From contig CAJNOP010000008.1 of assembly GCA_905250075.1 (NCBI GenBank), positions 4,225,805 through 4,289,804 on the forward strand: a DNA stretch of 64,000 bases, written 5' to 3'. Within the stretch, counting starts at the first letter, position 1. Each line of letters opens with the position of its first letter. Shown in pieces: positions 1-11,049 of the stretch. The stretch is from Rotaria sp. Silwood1. Lineage: Eukaryota; Rotifera; Eurotatoria; Philodinida; Philodinidae. The position numbers and the translations under genes are program-made. The notes beneath the pieces are model-generated. The model was given only the letters and a program-made list of their open reading frames with translations. It had not been told where the DNA came from and ran no database searches.

Positions 1-523
1 TATTTAAAGGGCCTCGTCGGATGGGATGAACCGATTCAGAAATAAGAAACAAACATATCATCTTGTAGAGCTTTTCGAGCCGGATAGAATGGTATATAGT
101 AAATCGTGTTTTCATAGAACTTTGAAGAACCTAGAGTCAATTTGCTGATAGATGGCTACACATTCACATCCATCCATATCGGCATTCATACCCGAGGACC
201 ATAAGTTAATGATTATTGTGGTTCTTGTTATTAATTGAAAGCATTTGTAAAATATTGTTTCTCGCATGCGACTTTGTAGAGGTTTTGACGGGCTACAACC
301 TCATATACGTACCATCTCGGGTCATCTTGTGAATTTAGACGTGAGTGTGGATGGGTGTGAATGTGTAGTCGTCCATCAGTAAATTGTCTCTAGGCCCTTC
401 AAAGTTCTATGAAAACAGAATTTACTATAGACCATTCGATGCGGCTCGAAAAGCTCTACAAAATGATATATTTGTTTCTTATTTCTGAATCGGTTCACCC
501 ATCCGATGAGGCCCTTTAAATAG
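1..523. repeat. Large imperfect palindrome (foldback element), possibly cut by window start
   Basis: Bases 1-180 match the reverse complement of about 345-523. The outer ends read TATTTAAAGGGCCTC on the left and its complement GAGGCCCTTTAAATA on the right. The arms hold matching blocks such as the run ending TCATAGAACTTTGAAG and, further in, CTACACATTCACATCC. The centre (about 181-344) is a unique loop. No coding function is visible; ORFs over the arms are by-products of the palindrome. It may be a MITE-like foldback element, and because it starts at base 1 it could extend further left. It abuts the left inverted repeat of the next element. Confidence 0.75.
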
Positions 524-1163
524 CGGGACACGAAATTTTGGTACGCCCTAAGTATACATATGTGATATTTAGCTCTTTTGCAAATAAATATTGAAAGGAT
601 AGTGAACAGTTCGAAATGCATATGATAGTCCTGATATCAGGTACCATTTTTACCCGAAAGACAGTCTCTTAACATATCGTTTTGACAAGTTTCAAAATTT
701 CGAATGATCATGCTAGCAGTACATAATGATGGTATGATTGTCTTTCACATCAATTTTCCATATGTAAGTTCGTGAGAGCCAGCTTCAATTATAGCTCATT
801 CGATAGCGCTTTTCACGCGCTACAAAATCCTATGGTTTTTAAATGTAAAAAAAAGTGGACCAAAAAAAAGTCGTGGAACATACAGTAAAAATAGTATGAA
901 TTTCATAAGTACTTTGACATATTTCACCTCATATCTCTGGAATAAATGTTGAGAACCAACATCAATTATAGACCATTTGATAGCGCTTTTCATGGGCTAC
1001 AAAACCCTATAGATATCAACTGGAAATAAGGTAGGCCGAAAAAAATCTTAGAGCATACTGTAAAAATTATATGAATTTCATGAGTACTTTGACATATTTC
1101 ACATCTTGTGTCCCTAATAAATGTTGAGAGCCAGCATCAATTATCGTCTAGATTGTTGCAAAC

Positions 1164-1400
1164 ATGTTGAAAAGTGACATGAATAGTTCTCATCTAGTCA
1201 TAATACTCGATATAGAGCGTACGTTCAGGATACATCCTTCTATCAAAGAAAGTATAGATACTTTTTCTAAAGATATTCGTAAAAATACTCCACATTTATG
1301 TGATAACGATTGGAAATTGTTAAACAGAAGCTCGTTGATCGAATCTGTTATGAATATAACAAAAACACTGCTTAATCAAATCGAATTTTGTGCGAATTGA
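1164..1400 (+). CDS. Hypothetical small protein just inside left inverted repeat
   Basis: An ATG-started ORF of 78 codons lies directly inside the inner edge of the left inverted repeat. The product is hydrophilic with no motif I recognise. A coding role rests only on its length in AT-rich DNA and on its place inside the repeat-bounded region. It could equally be the remnant of a transposon protein or a chance ORF. Confidence 0.25.
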   Translation: MLKSDMNSSHLVIILDIERTFRIHPSIKESIDTFSKDIRKNTPHLCDNDWKLLNRSSLIESVMNITKTLLNQIEFCAN

Positions 1401-1483
1401 TCATGCATCTTAGCAAACTAATGTTGAGTAGGATAACAAAATATAAGTATTAGGGTAAATAATAAATCAGCCATGAAAGAAAG

Positions 1484-2074
1484 TCACCAATCTGAGTTTT
1501 CATCGTCATTATATCCATAATTTGTTTTCGTAACCGCATTGAGAATCGATTGATTTTCATCATCTGAGTCTGTTTCGTCGTCTGAAAACTTCATGCTGTC
1601 ATCTACAGCCTTCAATAATTTGTCGGCAGCAAGTGGATGAACGGCTGTTTGAACGAGCGCTCTTTGTACACCGAGATGCCATAATAACGCTGTTACATGA
1701 GAACACATACCCACTTCACGAGCACCAGAAATACAGGTACAATACCAGCCCTGGATGGGCTGCTCCTTTTCCTCATCGAACTGTATAGTAGCCACGTGTC
1801 GTTTTTGGTTTGAGTGACGTGATTGAAATCGTGCTTGAATGAGATCATCTTGTTCTTTGCAGAGTTCTACCAAGAACTCCATTTGTTCTTCATTGATATC
1901 TGAATGACGCAGATGCTCACGAATATATGACTTGGCCATTCTTATTTGATAAGATCCTGAAAAAAAAGAAGATGTGAAGAAAAGTAGTGGTTGATCTTTA
2001 CTGAACGTCAAATTACGGATATCATTTTCAGTTAATGATGAAAAGACACAATGAGCAGCATCGTATTTATTCAC
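1484..2074 (-). pseudogene. SWIM-type zinc-finger protein fragment, 5' end missing
   Basis: An open frame of about 196 codons lies on the minus strand. Around residues 108-124 it contains the SWIM zinc-finger pattern CxC...CxH, visible as WYCTC followed by MCSH nine residues later, then a helix ALLWHLG. The C-terminus is acidic, with runs of Asp and Glu. SWIM domains bind DNA or proteins and are common in transposase-related proteins. The frame does not begin with ATG: it runs into the foldback element at 2069-2405, which seems to have replaced the start of the gene. Its place inside the long inverted repeats suggests a transposon-associated gene, but no DDE domain is visible. A functional upstream exon cannot be excluded. 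Confidence 0.6.
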
Positions 2075-2405
2075 GCAATTCAGTTCATTAAAATATCAAT
2101 TACCCTTTAGACAGACCTTGGATTCGAACTTTTTTTTTGAAATTATGTTCACACAATGCCAGTTTGTTTAGCACAATTGTCATTTGGCAGATTTGAATAA
2201 AGTTTTAGGAGTTATGAATAAATTTCTAGAGAACAACAACTTTTGTGAAAAACTTTTATTACATTTTTGAGGCTAAATTTAGCTTCTTCCTAAATGCTTG
2301 TAATACTTAAAACGGCATTGTGTGAACATAATTTCGAAAAAAAAGTTTGAATCCAAGGTCTGTCTAAAAAGTAATTGATATTTTAATGAACTGAATTGCG
2401 TGAAT
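2069..2405. mobile_element. Foldback (MITE-like) element at the 5' end of the SWIM ORF
   Basis: Bases 2069-2161 are nearly the reverse complement of 2313-2405. The ends read ATTCACGCAATTCAG and CTGAATTGCGTGAAT. The arms also share GGCATTGTGTGAACATAATTT and AGACAGACCTTGGAT. The loop is about 150 bases. It interrupts the start of the SWIM zinc-finger ORF. Ends and palindromy are read directly; classification as a MITE is inference. Confidence 0.75.
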
Positions 2406-2512
2406 TCGAGATTGGACGCGTCCAATCTCGGATCCGACATTCGCCTAGACCAATATGAGATTGGACGTAATCTCAGTTTGGACGCTGACATATATATATA
2501 TATATATATATG
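2406..2512. repeat. GAGATTGGACG repeat cluster with short palindrome and (TA)n
   Basis: The unit GAGATTGGACG and its complement occur several times between about 2407 and 2486. They include the short perfect palindrome CGAGATTGGACGCGTCCAATCTCG, written here as two 12-base halves joined without a loop. A (TA)n tract follows at about 2491-2510. The cluster lies about 45 bases upstream of the F-box-like gene start, so it could belong to its promoter, but nothing shows that directly. Confidence 0.5.
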
Positions 2513-2552
2513 CTTCGATCTTCAACTTTTAGACGGTCACATTATATGAATA

Positions 2553-5478
2553 ATGAATAGTCCATCAAGTATGACTTTTTTGTTTTTTTTTTATTTATTT
2601 TTATTATGCTTTGTTGGATATAGAATTAATACCCAAAAGACTTTTAAGACATCATCAAAATTCATCAAGTATGACTATATCTCTATTTCACATAATCATT
2701 TATTTCCTTCACTTTTCTTTTTTTTTTTTTTACAGAAGACATTGTTCAACTAGTTGATCTACCTGATGAATTGATTTTAAATATCATGAATAAAGTTAAA
2801 CCTTATGTGTTATTACTTTGTTCTTTTATTGGTATTGATAATAATCGTTTCGAACAACTAGCACTTGATAAATGTCAAGCAATAGATTTAACATTAGATT
2901 ATATACAATCACCATATGAATCACATTTTGAACGATTTTATTTATACGTCCTGCCTCGTATCATCGATAAAATTCAATCGTTGACACTCTACATTGAACA
3001 TGTTCCCAAAATTATCAGTTTTGTTGAAAAAAATTGTGGTGGAATTCTTCCAAATTTGACACATTTAAGAATAATGCTGTGTATGCGAAAACCTAAAACA
3101 GGCACACCTTTTACGCTAGGTATTTATTATTAAGTATATTTTTTTATTATTGCTTAAGTACCATCTAAGTTGATTTTGTGCTTAAAAAAAACATGTGAAA
3201 TTTTATAAATTACCTCTTAAAATCTGAAATGGATTCCTGTGATGATTTAAAAGAGCTATAAGCATTGGAACAGCTTCTGAGTCGTTACTATGATTATATT
3301 ATAGTAAGAAAAAAGGAATATTTTTTCTTTCTTATATCAATACAGAATGTCCTTTCGAAGGAATATCGAGTCTTAAAGGACTGCATTTTTCACTTCTCTC
3401 AATTCGTGTAAAAAAAAGAGTTTTTTCACAATTACTTTTTTTGTTATTACTAAAAAAAATTGAAGCAATGTTTTGTACTTTTTCAAAGTTTACGCGCTCT
3501 CTATTCTCATATAGGACCTGCCAATGGTATTCAGATGATGTTAACATTCTTTAGCTCCTTAAGACCAAATGTTCTTTTCAAGGGCCATTTTTTTTGCGCT
3601 ATCATAATGCACCTGCTTATCTGTTAAAACTTTATGCGATGGTTTCACTAGATTGTTTTACGTTCCGCGTAGCGATATCACTCAAAAAAACAATAAATTC
3701 ACGCGGTATTCATGAGCAGACAAATTTTTCAAAATCTAAAATAACATTAAAAAAAATTCTTGAGTTTTACAAAACCTGCAGTAACTTTTGACAGTAGGTT
3801 TCAAGAAGTTTTTTTTATTATATACTCTATTAGATCTGCAAAATTCCGACAAATATTGATTGTTGAATAAAGGGCTTTATTATATTTTTTTTATAGCGTT
3901 TTTCGCAATGTCTCTTTTGAAAGGCACATTCGACTTTTAAGGTTTACTTATCTGAAAATGTCTTGTCGATATTTTGTGCAAAAAAATGTGTTATATTTAT
4001 ATAAAGAATTATTCATAACGAATTAAAGCAATAACTGAAAAACCTATCTCATTATTTGCCTTCTATTATGAGATACAAATGCTTGTCTTACAAAAAGAAT
4101 TATTTAGAAAATATAGGAAAATCGTTTTTTCAGTTAATATTCTGAAAAAAAAATCAACAAAACTATTAAAAAAAAATATTATATTATATCATTTACACAC
4201 ATTTTAGGAAATGGTATTTACAGTATTTACCGCGATTGTCCTCTCCATTCAATTGTACCTCAATTTTGTCAACTAAATCCAACTATTAGTAGTCAAATCT
4301 TATCTAGTTTCGATTCTTCACCATTTATGGGTTCTATTGTATCAATTGAAGTTGATGATGGCTGTATGTTATCCAATATTTTTTATGATCACGAGTTGTT
4401 TTTTCCGCAAACAAATCAATTAACACATATCCAAATAACATTATGTTATTTTAACGATTGTATTTGTTTACTTACACAATTGGGTACACAACTCTGTTCA
4501 TTCAGTGTCAGCATTATATATTTTAGTAGTTTCGGAAAATGTCTTATTTATAAAATACCATCGGTAAGTAATATTTCTTTATCTGAAATTTTATTCAATA
4601 TAATTATTTAGATTTTGTGTCCAAATATAAAACATTTGACAATGAGAATCTATCGTAATTTTGATCCCTATAAGGAATGCCTTGTACCTCTTTTACAACG
4701 TTTCTCAAATGTCGAATATTTAACATTATTATTAGCTATTGATAAAACAAAATCTATACCCAATCCTTTTATTGATGGATATGATTTACACAATGACATT
4801 ATTTCTTACATGCCTCATTTATCTCAGTTTCATTTTCACATTCGTTCTGTATTAGAAAATGCTCCACATATTGAAATTGATACAATTCGTCAAAGTTTTA
4901 TGAAACAACATAATCAATTTATTGATTGTACAATCGATTATTTCAATAATAATTATGGTCAATGTCAAATCTATTCACTTCCATTTATTGGTACTCGTCT
5001 TGACTTTATTTCCAATCGATTTCCACTTTTTGATATCAATAACACATTCACAATGGTAACTGTCTTATTACTTTTCGATGATATTAAACCATTCGAAAGT
5101 GTTTTCTTTGAATGTCTTGCTCAAGCTCTACCTTATCTTAAAACACTTGAAGTAATTAATGAACTTGAACAACAAGAGAATATAACAGTATCGACAAACA
5201 ATCTTAAGTTTACTCATTTAACTACACTGATTTTATTTGATATTCATATAAACTATGCTGAACAATTACTTTCTCGAATTTATCTACCTTGTTTAAACGA
5301 ACTTGCCATTAATAAAGATATATTGTTAGCAATAATCGCTCAAGATCAACATCAAACAAAAGATAATTGTTCTAGAGTAGAAAGATTACGAACTTCCAAA
5401 CCATTATCTGACTCATTAAATGCTATTCGAAACTATTTTCCATCAAACTCCTATGTGCAGCATCCGAAGGAAGAATAG
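2553..5478 (+). CDS. F-box/leucine-rich-repeat-like protein (540 aa, four exons)
   Basis: Four exons join in phase: 2553-2568, 2736-3119, 4208-4563 and 4612-5478, giving 540 residues with no internal stop. All introns are GT...AG. Near the N-terminus (about residues 10-25) the motif VDLPDELILNIMNKV matches the start of an F-box, which normally recruits Skp1 in an SCF ubiquitin ligase. The rest is a series of Leu/Ile-rich repeats spaced about 25-30 residues apart, such as LPNLTHLRI and CPNIKHLTM, typical of substrate-binding LRR-like tails. As I recall, proteins of this build are strongly amplified in bdelloid rotifers. The first exon is only 16 bases, chosen because its donor CAA|GTATGA gives the right phase. 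Intron 2 is unusually long (1,088 bases). The gene lies wholly inside the long inverted-repeat region. The substrate is unknown. Confidence 0.72.
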
Positions 5479-5741
5479 CAATAAAATGCATGATTTATGG
5501 ACAAATATCAAATAGTGATGTTGTTAAAGTTTTCTTTTTTTCAAAAGTCAATACAATAAAAACATTGTAAAGATCTATATGGATTTAAAAATATTAATGA
5601 AAAAATGTCCTTGTTTATTTGATTGGATAATTAGAATAAGAAAATATTAATCCTATCATTCATTTGATTCTTGATCTACGAAGGAAAATTTCCAAAGGGG
5701 AAATGATGAATTTCATATTCTGAAGATTTTTATTGTACATA

Positions 5742-6289
5742 GACAGTTGAGCCTTTGACAGTTGAGCCCCGACATTTGAGCCTCAATAGATCACCCACGC
5801 AAAAAAACCAATGATATTTAAAAATTTCATAACAAAAACCTAGAGACTAAATCATTCATCGCCTCAAATCATAGCGCAATCTCCGTTGACGAAGTGGCTG
5901 CAAAGTCGCTAATCCACTGTGTTACTGGTAACACCACCATGCTCATTCTAATCATCAATCAAACACTTCACTTACAGCCTCAATCTCACCCCCACCATCA
6001 CACGTCCTCACCCTTACACTTGCTCTCACTCTCACTCTCATTCTTCCCTCTCATCCTCACCCTCGCCTTCACCCTCATCCTTCGCCTTCATCCTCACTCT
6101 CAGCGATTTTCCTACGATTTGAGGCGACTAGTGATTTAGTCTCTAGCTTTTTGTTATGAAATTTTTAAATATCATTAGTTTTTTTTGCATGGATGATCTA
6201 TTGAGGCTCAAATATCGGGGGCTCTATTGTCGGGAGCTCAACTGTCGAGGCTCAACTGTCGGGGCTCAACTGTCAAAGGCTAAACTGTC
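5742..6289. mobile_element. Foldback element with GACAGTTGAGCC subunits
   Basis: The arms 5742-5885 and about 6113-6289 are inverted copies. Both ends are built from short direct units of the type GACAGTTGAGCCYC, two or three on the left and about six on the right, then the shared block TTGAGCCTCAATAGATCA. The loop (about 5925-6100) is a CT-rich stretch of CCTCACCCT-like runs. It lies between the F-box gene and the right inverted repeat. The ORF across the loop is compositional and not a gene. Confidence 0.7.
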
Positions 6290-6849
6290 GTGTCACCTAT
6301 GAAATTCATACTATTTTTACGGTATGTTCCAAGACTTTTTTTGGCCCACCTTTCTTGCGATTAACATGTATATGGTTTTGTAGCCCATGAAAAGCGCTAT
6401 CGAATAGTCTATAATTGATGTTGGCTCTCAAGATTTATTAGGGACATATGAGGCGAAATATGTCAAGGTGCTCATGAGATTATTATAATTTTTACTGTAT
6501 GTTCCACGACTTTCTTTTTACCCACTTTTTTTACATTTAAAAATCATAGGATTTTGTAGCGCGTGAAAAGCGCTATCGAATGAGCCATAATTGAAGCTGC
6601 CTCTCACGGACTTACATATGGAAAATTGATGTGAAAGACAATCATACCATCATTATGTACTGCTAACATGATTATTCGAAATTTTGAAACTCGTCAAAAC
6701 GATATGTTAAGAGACTGTCTTTCGGGTAAAAATGGTACCTGATATCAGGACTATCATATGCATTTCAAACTGTTCACTATCCTCTCAATATTTATTTGCA
6801 AAAGAGCTAAATATCACATATGTATAGAAACAGTCCTAAGGACTAATTT

Positions 6850-8115
6850 CGTATATTTTTAGTATCAACTAACGGTTGAGGAAGTTCTCGAATATAGTCG
6901 AAATATACTTCAGATCTGGTCCTAATATACTAGGCGATAAAAACTCTTTCATTCTAGATAAGATTGTACTGAGTAATATGCGAAAATCCTCAGTCGGCCA
7001 AATCACGTTCTTATGCGCCCCGGTCTTTTGCATAGTGAAAAAAGATCGATGATCGTGTCATGTATACCTATAAATGTGCAACTCTTTTCGAGCTTTCCAC
7101 TAGGGTAGTATAGGACTTGAAAATTTGGTTCAATGGAGCAATACGTTTTCTATTAGGATTGTTGAGAGTTTAAAATGTTGAATTCTTCAAGTTCATATTT
7201 TTATATGAACATCAAGTACTTAACTAAGCCACAAGCCTTTAAATGTTCAAGTTTTTCAGTGTGAATTTTGAGAAAAGCGAACACACGTTTATAGCTAATC
7301 ATCTCTGATTCCGCTTTTTTTTTGAGTACGCAGTAGCTAGCGTGACTAATACACCAGCCTAAGAAGTAAAGCTCACAAGTTTGTATTGGTAAGTCGAAAA
7401 CATTATGACACTACTTGAGATTTCAAGCATTTTTTATTCAAAGAGGCATTCTCTGATGATATTGCAGCGAACGAACGTTCATCAAGACTAACAGCAAATT
7501 GAACCTATTTTCGCATATAAAAATGCTCTTTTTTACCTACTTTATTTATTAAAAGTAGAATTTCGACGAAACCAATGACAACTTCATTAACTATATCTAG
7601 TGGAATGTGTAGACACTACTCTATACCTATACGAAGAAAGATGCCGTGCTTGCGTATTTTCTATCAAACTTACTTTGATTTTAGAATTAATGCATAATCA
7701 CAGTTGATTTTTCATATTTCTGAAAATGAACTGTTCTAGAAAATTAAGTTGATTTTCTTAATACTTGAAATATGTTCAGCGATATATAAAATTTTAAAAT
7801 TTTAAAACATTTTATATTTCAAATTTCTAGAAGTTACGATTTACTTATAATTTAAAGTGTAAACGATTGCAGTTATGTAACTTTACGTCGATCAATGTTT
7901 TACATAGAATCGAAGACTAGTACGAAGAAACTGACACACAAACCATTTTTTATTAATGAAGAGTTCCAAAATCGCTTCATTAAACAATAATAGATCTCGA
8001 AAACGAGTTATAAAAGAGACCTTTAAGGGTTGTCACAGTTTTACTGGAGGTAAGGGAAAATTTGTAGTAACGTACGCTTTTAATAATGTTTCAACAGTAA
8101 AGGTTGCCCAGAAAA
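6850..8115. other. Intergenic, no gene seen
   Basis: This is AT-rich sequence with scattered short ORFs. The one at 7956-8180 starts with ATG (74 codons) but runs into the arm of the next foldback and resembles no family I know, so I do not call it. Confidence 0.5.
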
Positions 8116-8120
8116 AAGGG

Positions 8121-9043
8121 CTTCCTGTAAACTATGCGAACACCTTAGATCTATTTATATATGTAGATAGAACTCAATGAGTTGTGTTCATGAACACCTA
8201 CTTCAAACGGGACCGAAAGAAGATTCGAATGATGGAAGTCAAAATTTATTTGCGAACACCTCTCAATCATGCTTGAAAATCTATAAACATCAGCTCAATG
8301 AAAATAAACACTCATTCCAATCAATCTTGATGCAAAACTTGTACCATTTTATTGAAATTGTGTCTACAAATATCTAGTAACATTTTTTCAATCATACTTT
8401 GACATACATAATCGTCTACGAACACCAGTTATTTGAAAAGATCTCACTTGAAGACATAGTATCAAGTTATTTATGCTGTCCCTCCTAAATAAAATTTATT
8501 AAAACACTGATTGAAATGAAATAACTCAGTTTTGATTTATTTCAATAACTCATTAAATTGAATCAAAACTGAGTTATTGTATTTCAATCATTTGTTTATT
8601 GTTTTATTTTTATTAGAGCAGTGTTAAGGAAGTTGTACAATGCGTTTTCAAGTGAGATCTTTTCAAATAACTGGTCTTCGTAAGTTGTCATAAGCGCTTT
8701 CGTGGTGTTCGTAGACGATTATGAATGTCAAAGTATGGTTGAAAAAATGTTACTAGATATTTGTAGACACAGTTTCAATAAAATGGTGCAAGTTTTGCAT
8801 CAAGATTGATTGGAATGAGTGTTTATTTTCATTGAGTTCGTGTTCGCAGATTTTCAAGCATGAGAGGTGTTTGCAGGTATACAAGTGGTGTTCGCAGACA
8901 AAGTTTGACTTCCATTATTCGAAGCTTCTTTCGGACTCATTCGAAGTAGGTGTTCGTGGACACAACTCATTGAGTTCTATCTACCTATATAAATAGATCT
9001 AAGGTATCTTTCCTTTCGAGGTGTTCGCGGAGTTTACAGGGAA
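8121..9043. mobile_element. 920-bp foldback element with repeated GTGTTCG motifs
   Basis: The left arm from CTTCCTGTAAAC (8121) to the centre near 8555 is the inverted partner of the right arm, which ends near 9043. Matching blocks include GATCTATTTATATA, AGAACTCAATGAGTTGTGT and the central AACTCAGTTTTGATT pair. The phrase GTGTTCG followed by (T/C)(A/G)GAC occurs about five times in the right arm and in a corresponding form in the left. The divergence is uneven: the left arm has lost several units. No transposase is present. Confidence 0.75.
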
Positions 9044-9713
9044 CCAAAAAAATGTGACAGACAAACAGTCAGTCCTCAGCATTATTGAATAGGTATTAAA
9101 AGTAGATAGATGAATCTGAAGAGAGAATATAGTTTTTTTAAATCGAAAAAGCTGATGCGACTAGTGCGAAAAAGACTTAACTATGATTCTTTATAGTTTT
9201 TATTCTTTGCTGCAAACAAATCCAATATTCGACGATTTTTGATTTGATGTAAATTTATTAAATTATCCTATTAGAGATTGTAGCAGTATTCCTTTGAAAA
9301 AAATATTGTTTCCAAGCCCGTACTTCGAAAAATATGACGCGTGCTTTAGTTGTCGATTTTCGAGCCCACGTGTAAGCGAAGAAATATTATCTTGAGAAAT
9401 TGAAGCAGGTGTTCCTATCATTTGTTCTCAGTTCCAAATTAATACTCATTGTGTCTCTTTTGATCGTGTTTCTTATCATCTTGCAAAACATCGGACATTT
9501 CATTCTATTGACTGAAATAGAAAAGATTATTTCGAATAAGTCTATTCCATTGAGTGACCTTAGTTTATCAATTTTGAGTGGATACTAGTTTCTTATTGAA
9601 AAATCGGACAAAGCAACAAAGCTCTCATAGGAAAAAATGGCCTGATAGAATAAAGAGCATGCATTTTATTGTTTTATTTTAGGTCTATCCTATTTTTGAA
9701 ACTGGTTACAAAT
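9044..9713. other. Upstream region of the phospholipase-like gene
   Basis: There is no confident gene. A hydrophobic ORF at 9400-9588 has no clear start or family. A TTTTAG acceptor-like site at about 9677-9682, shortly before the ATG at 9714, could mark a 5'-UTR intron or a trans-splice acceptor. Confidence 0.35.
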
Positions 9714-10222
9714 ATGTCGCTGCTTCGGTTAATAGTCATGATTGTCGCCATCTTGGTTAGCTTCGTTCATTGTGCAACGCTTCCTTCGACGGATAATGTA
9801 AATCCAATACAGAATATTGAAAGCTTTGATCAGCTTATAAAGGATTATTATGGTTGTGATGCAGTGATACAGAGCTGTGGTAATAAGGGCGGATGTTGCG
9901 ATGTTCACGACGCCTGCTACAAAAGACACGGTTGTACAGCTTCCAGCTGGTTCCTTTTATGTAAGTCAAACCTAAATGTCTGTCGGATGTTTTCATTTCA
10001 GAGCCAATCTCTTGAAATTTTGTACTATGTAATAGTCTTATCCAAGCATAACGTTTTTCTTCCCGACGAATATTTGATTAACATTTTCAAAAAGATGAAT
10101 TTTAAATTCTAGGGGGTAATTGTGCTGCATGCAACAGAGATGTCATGGGTTGTGTTGCCTTCAGAAATCCGGGTAAAAGCAGCTGTTGTTCAGCAGGAAA
10201 CTGTGGTCAAACTCGACCATAA
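9714..10222 (+). CDS. Small secreted phospholipase A2-like protein (118 aa, two exons)
   Basis: Exons 9714-9960 and 10113-10222 join in phase (T|GG makes Trp83). Residues 1-20 form a signal peptide, with a Leu/Ile/Val core ending SFVHC. Residues 61-68 read CCDVHDAC, an exact fit to the PROSITE phospholipase A2 histidine active-site pattern C-C-x-x-H-x-x-C, followed by YKRHGC. The second exon adds eight residues' worth of further cysteines (CAAC, GC, CC, NC), as expected for a disulfide-rich secreted fold. Family members hydrolyse the sn-2 ester of phospholipids with Ca2+. A Gly-rich stretch (CGNKGGCC) lies before the His, where the Ca2+ loop is expected. At 118 residues it is close to the short secreted forms. 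Digestive, immune or other secreted roles are all possible, and catalysis is not proven. Confidence 0.72.
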
Positions 10223-10673
10223 TGCAATCATTCGCAGCTTGCTAATTGTTTTTTTTTGTGTTTCTTTCTTTCAAATATTGAATAAAGGAGGAAACAACAA
10301 TTCTAATCTGTTGCCTGCAATCTAGAAGATGTTGAATGCGTTCATGCTCACTAAAAAGTTCGATTGAAGAATGCTAATGATAAGTTGTCAGAGAACAGCA
10401 GATCTTGGTCTTTAACTACCGGTAGTAAAATTTTAAGGGTAAAGTATAAATATATGACTTTCAGCATGCATGTTAAGTGTTCAATAGAACAAAGTCTAGC
10501 CACACTTCGTGATTGCACTGGAAGTTCGCCTAAAATTCGTTAAAATTTAACAATCAAATACAATACATTATTTTTTGTTGAAGTATGGTAGAGTTCCAAT
10601 GGTAGATTTTTTTACAAAATACATGGTTCATCCAAGATTGAGAAACGTTAGTGGAAACCTATACTAATTTATA
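10223..10673. other. 3' flank of the phospholipase-like gene, nothing else seen
   Basis: This is AT-rich sequence. AATAAA at about 10280 lies about 60 bases past the stop and could be its polyadenylation signal. No other gene is visible. Confidence 0.4.
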
Positions 10674-10938
10674 AATTTACCTTTTTGCTTGTGTGAAAGA
10701 GCCTGTCAGGATGCAGAGCATGGCATAATCCTTTTTTCTAAATTTTCTTTTTTTGAGCAAAGAAAATGGATGACTAGTTCAATAATCCACAACACTTTCA
10801 TCTTTTTTTGGAGTTTATTAGCTATTGAATTTGCTATCCGTTTTCTTCACTTAAAAAGGAAAATTTGAAAAAATGGTTTCTTCATGCGCTGCATCCTGAC
10901 AGGCTCTTTCATACAAACAAAAAGTTAAATGTATAGAA
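10674..10938. mobile_element. 265-bp inverted-repeat MITE-like element
   Basis: The ends are inverted: GAAAGAGCCTGTCAGGATGC at about 10697-10716 matches GCATCCTGACAGGCTCTTTC at about 10891-10910. The match extends outward through the CTTTTTG/CAAAAAG blocks for about 45 bases per arm. The centre is AT-rich and non-coding. No unambiguous target duplication was seen. Confidence 0.7.
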
Positions 10939-11049
10939 TGAGGTTCACAGAGATTTTTGGATTGCCAAATGAACCAATAGTTGACCCTTGTTCAGCGTAT
11001 ATTTTCCTCAAGTGTCATGTTATAGGGTTGAAAGCTTTATCATAGATTA

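Larger units (their letters stand above)
555..6826. mobile_element. 6.3-kb region bounded by long terminal inverted repeats
   Basis: The left arm (about 555-1150) and right arm (about 6300-6826) are inverted copies. The outer edge reads TACATATGTGATATTTAG on the left, with its complement ending at 6826. Each arm holds a subunit of about 180 bases repeated in tandem, marked by the phrase TAGCGCTTTTCA...GCTACAAAA and by ATATTTCACCTCAT-type blocks. The left arm holds slightly more of it than the right. Between the arms lie a small ORF, a broken SWIM zinc-finger ORF, two nested foldbacks and an intact F-box-like gene. No recognisable transposase was found, so if mobile it would be non-autonomous. 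No clear target duplication was found. The alternative is a chance pair of inverted dispersed repeats. Confidence 0.65.

Noticed and set aside
376-621. 81-codon minus-strand ORF near window start
   Set aside because: It covers the right arm of the palindrome and the left inverted repeat; no motif.
5894-6139. ORF rich in Leu, Ser, His and Pro
   Set aside because: It is the CT-rich loop of the foldback element read as protein; composition alone keeps it open.
7956-8377. Two ATG or near-ATG ORFs of 74 and 66 codons
   Set aside because: Most of both lies within the left arm of the 920-bp foldback; no family and no splice partners.
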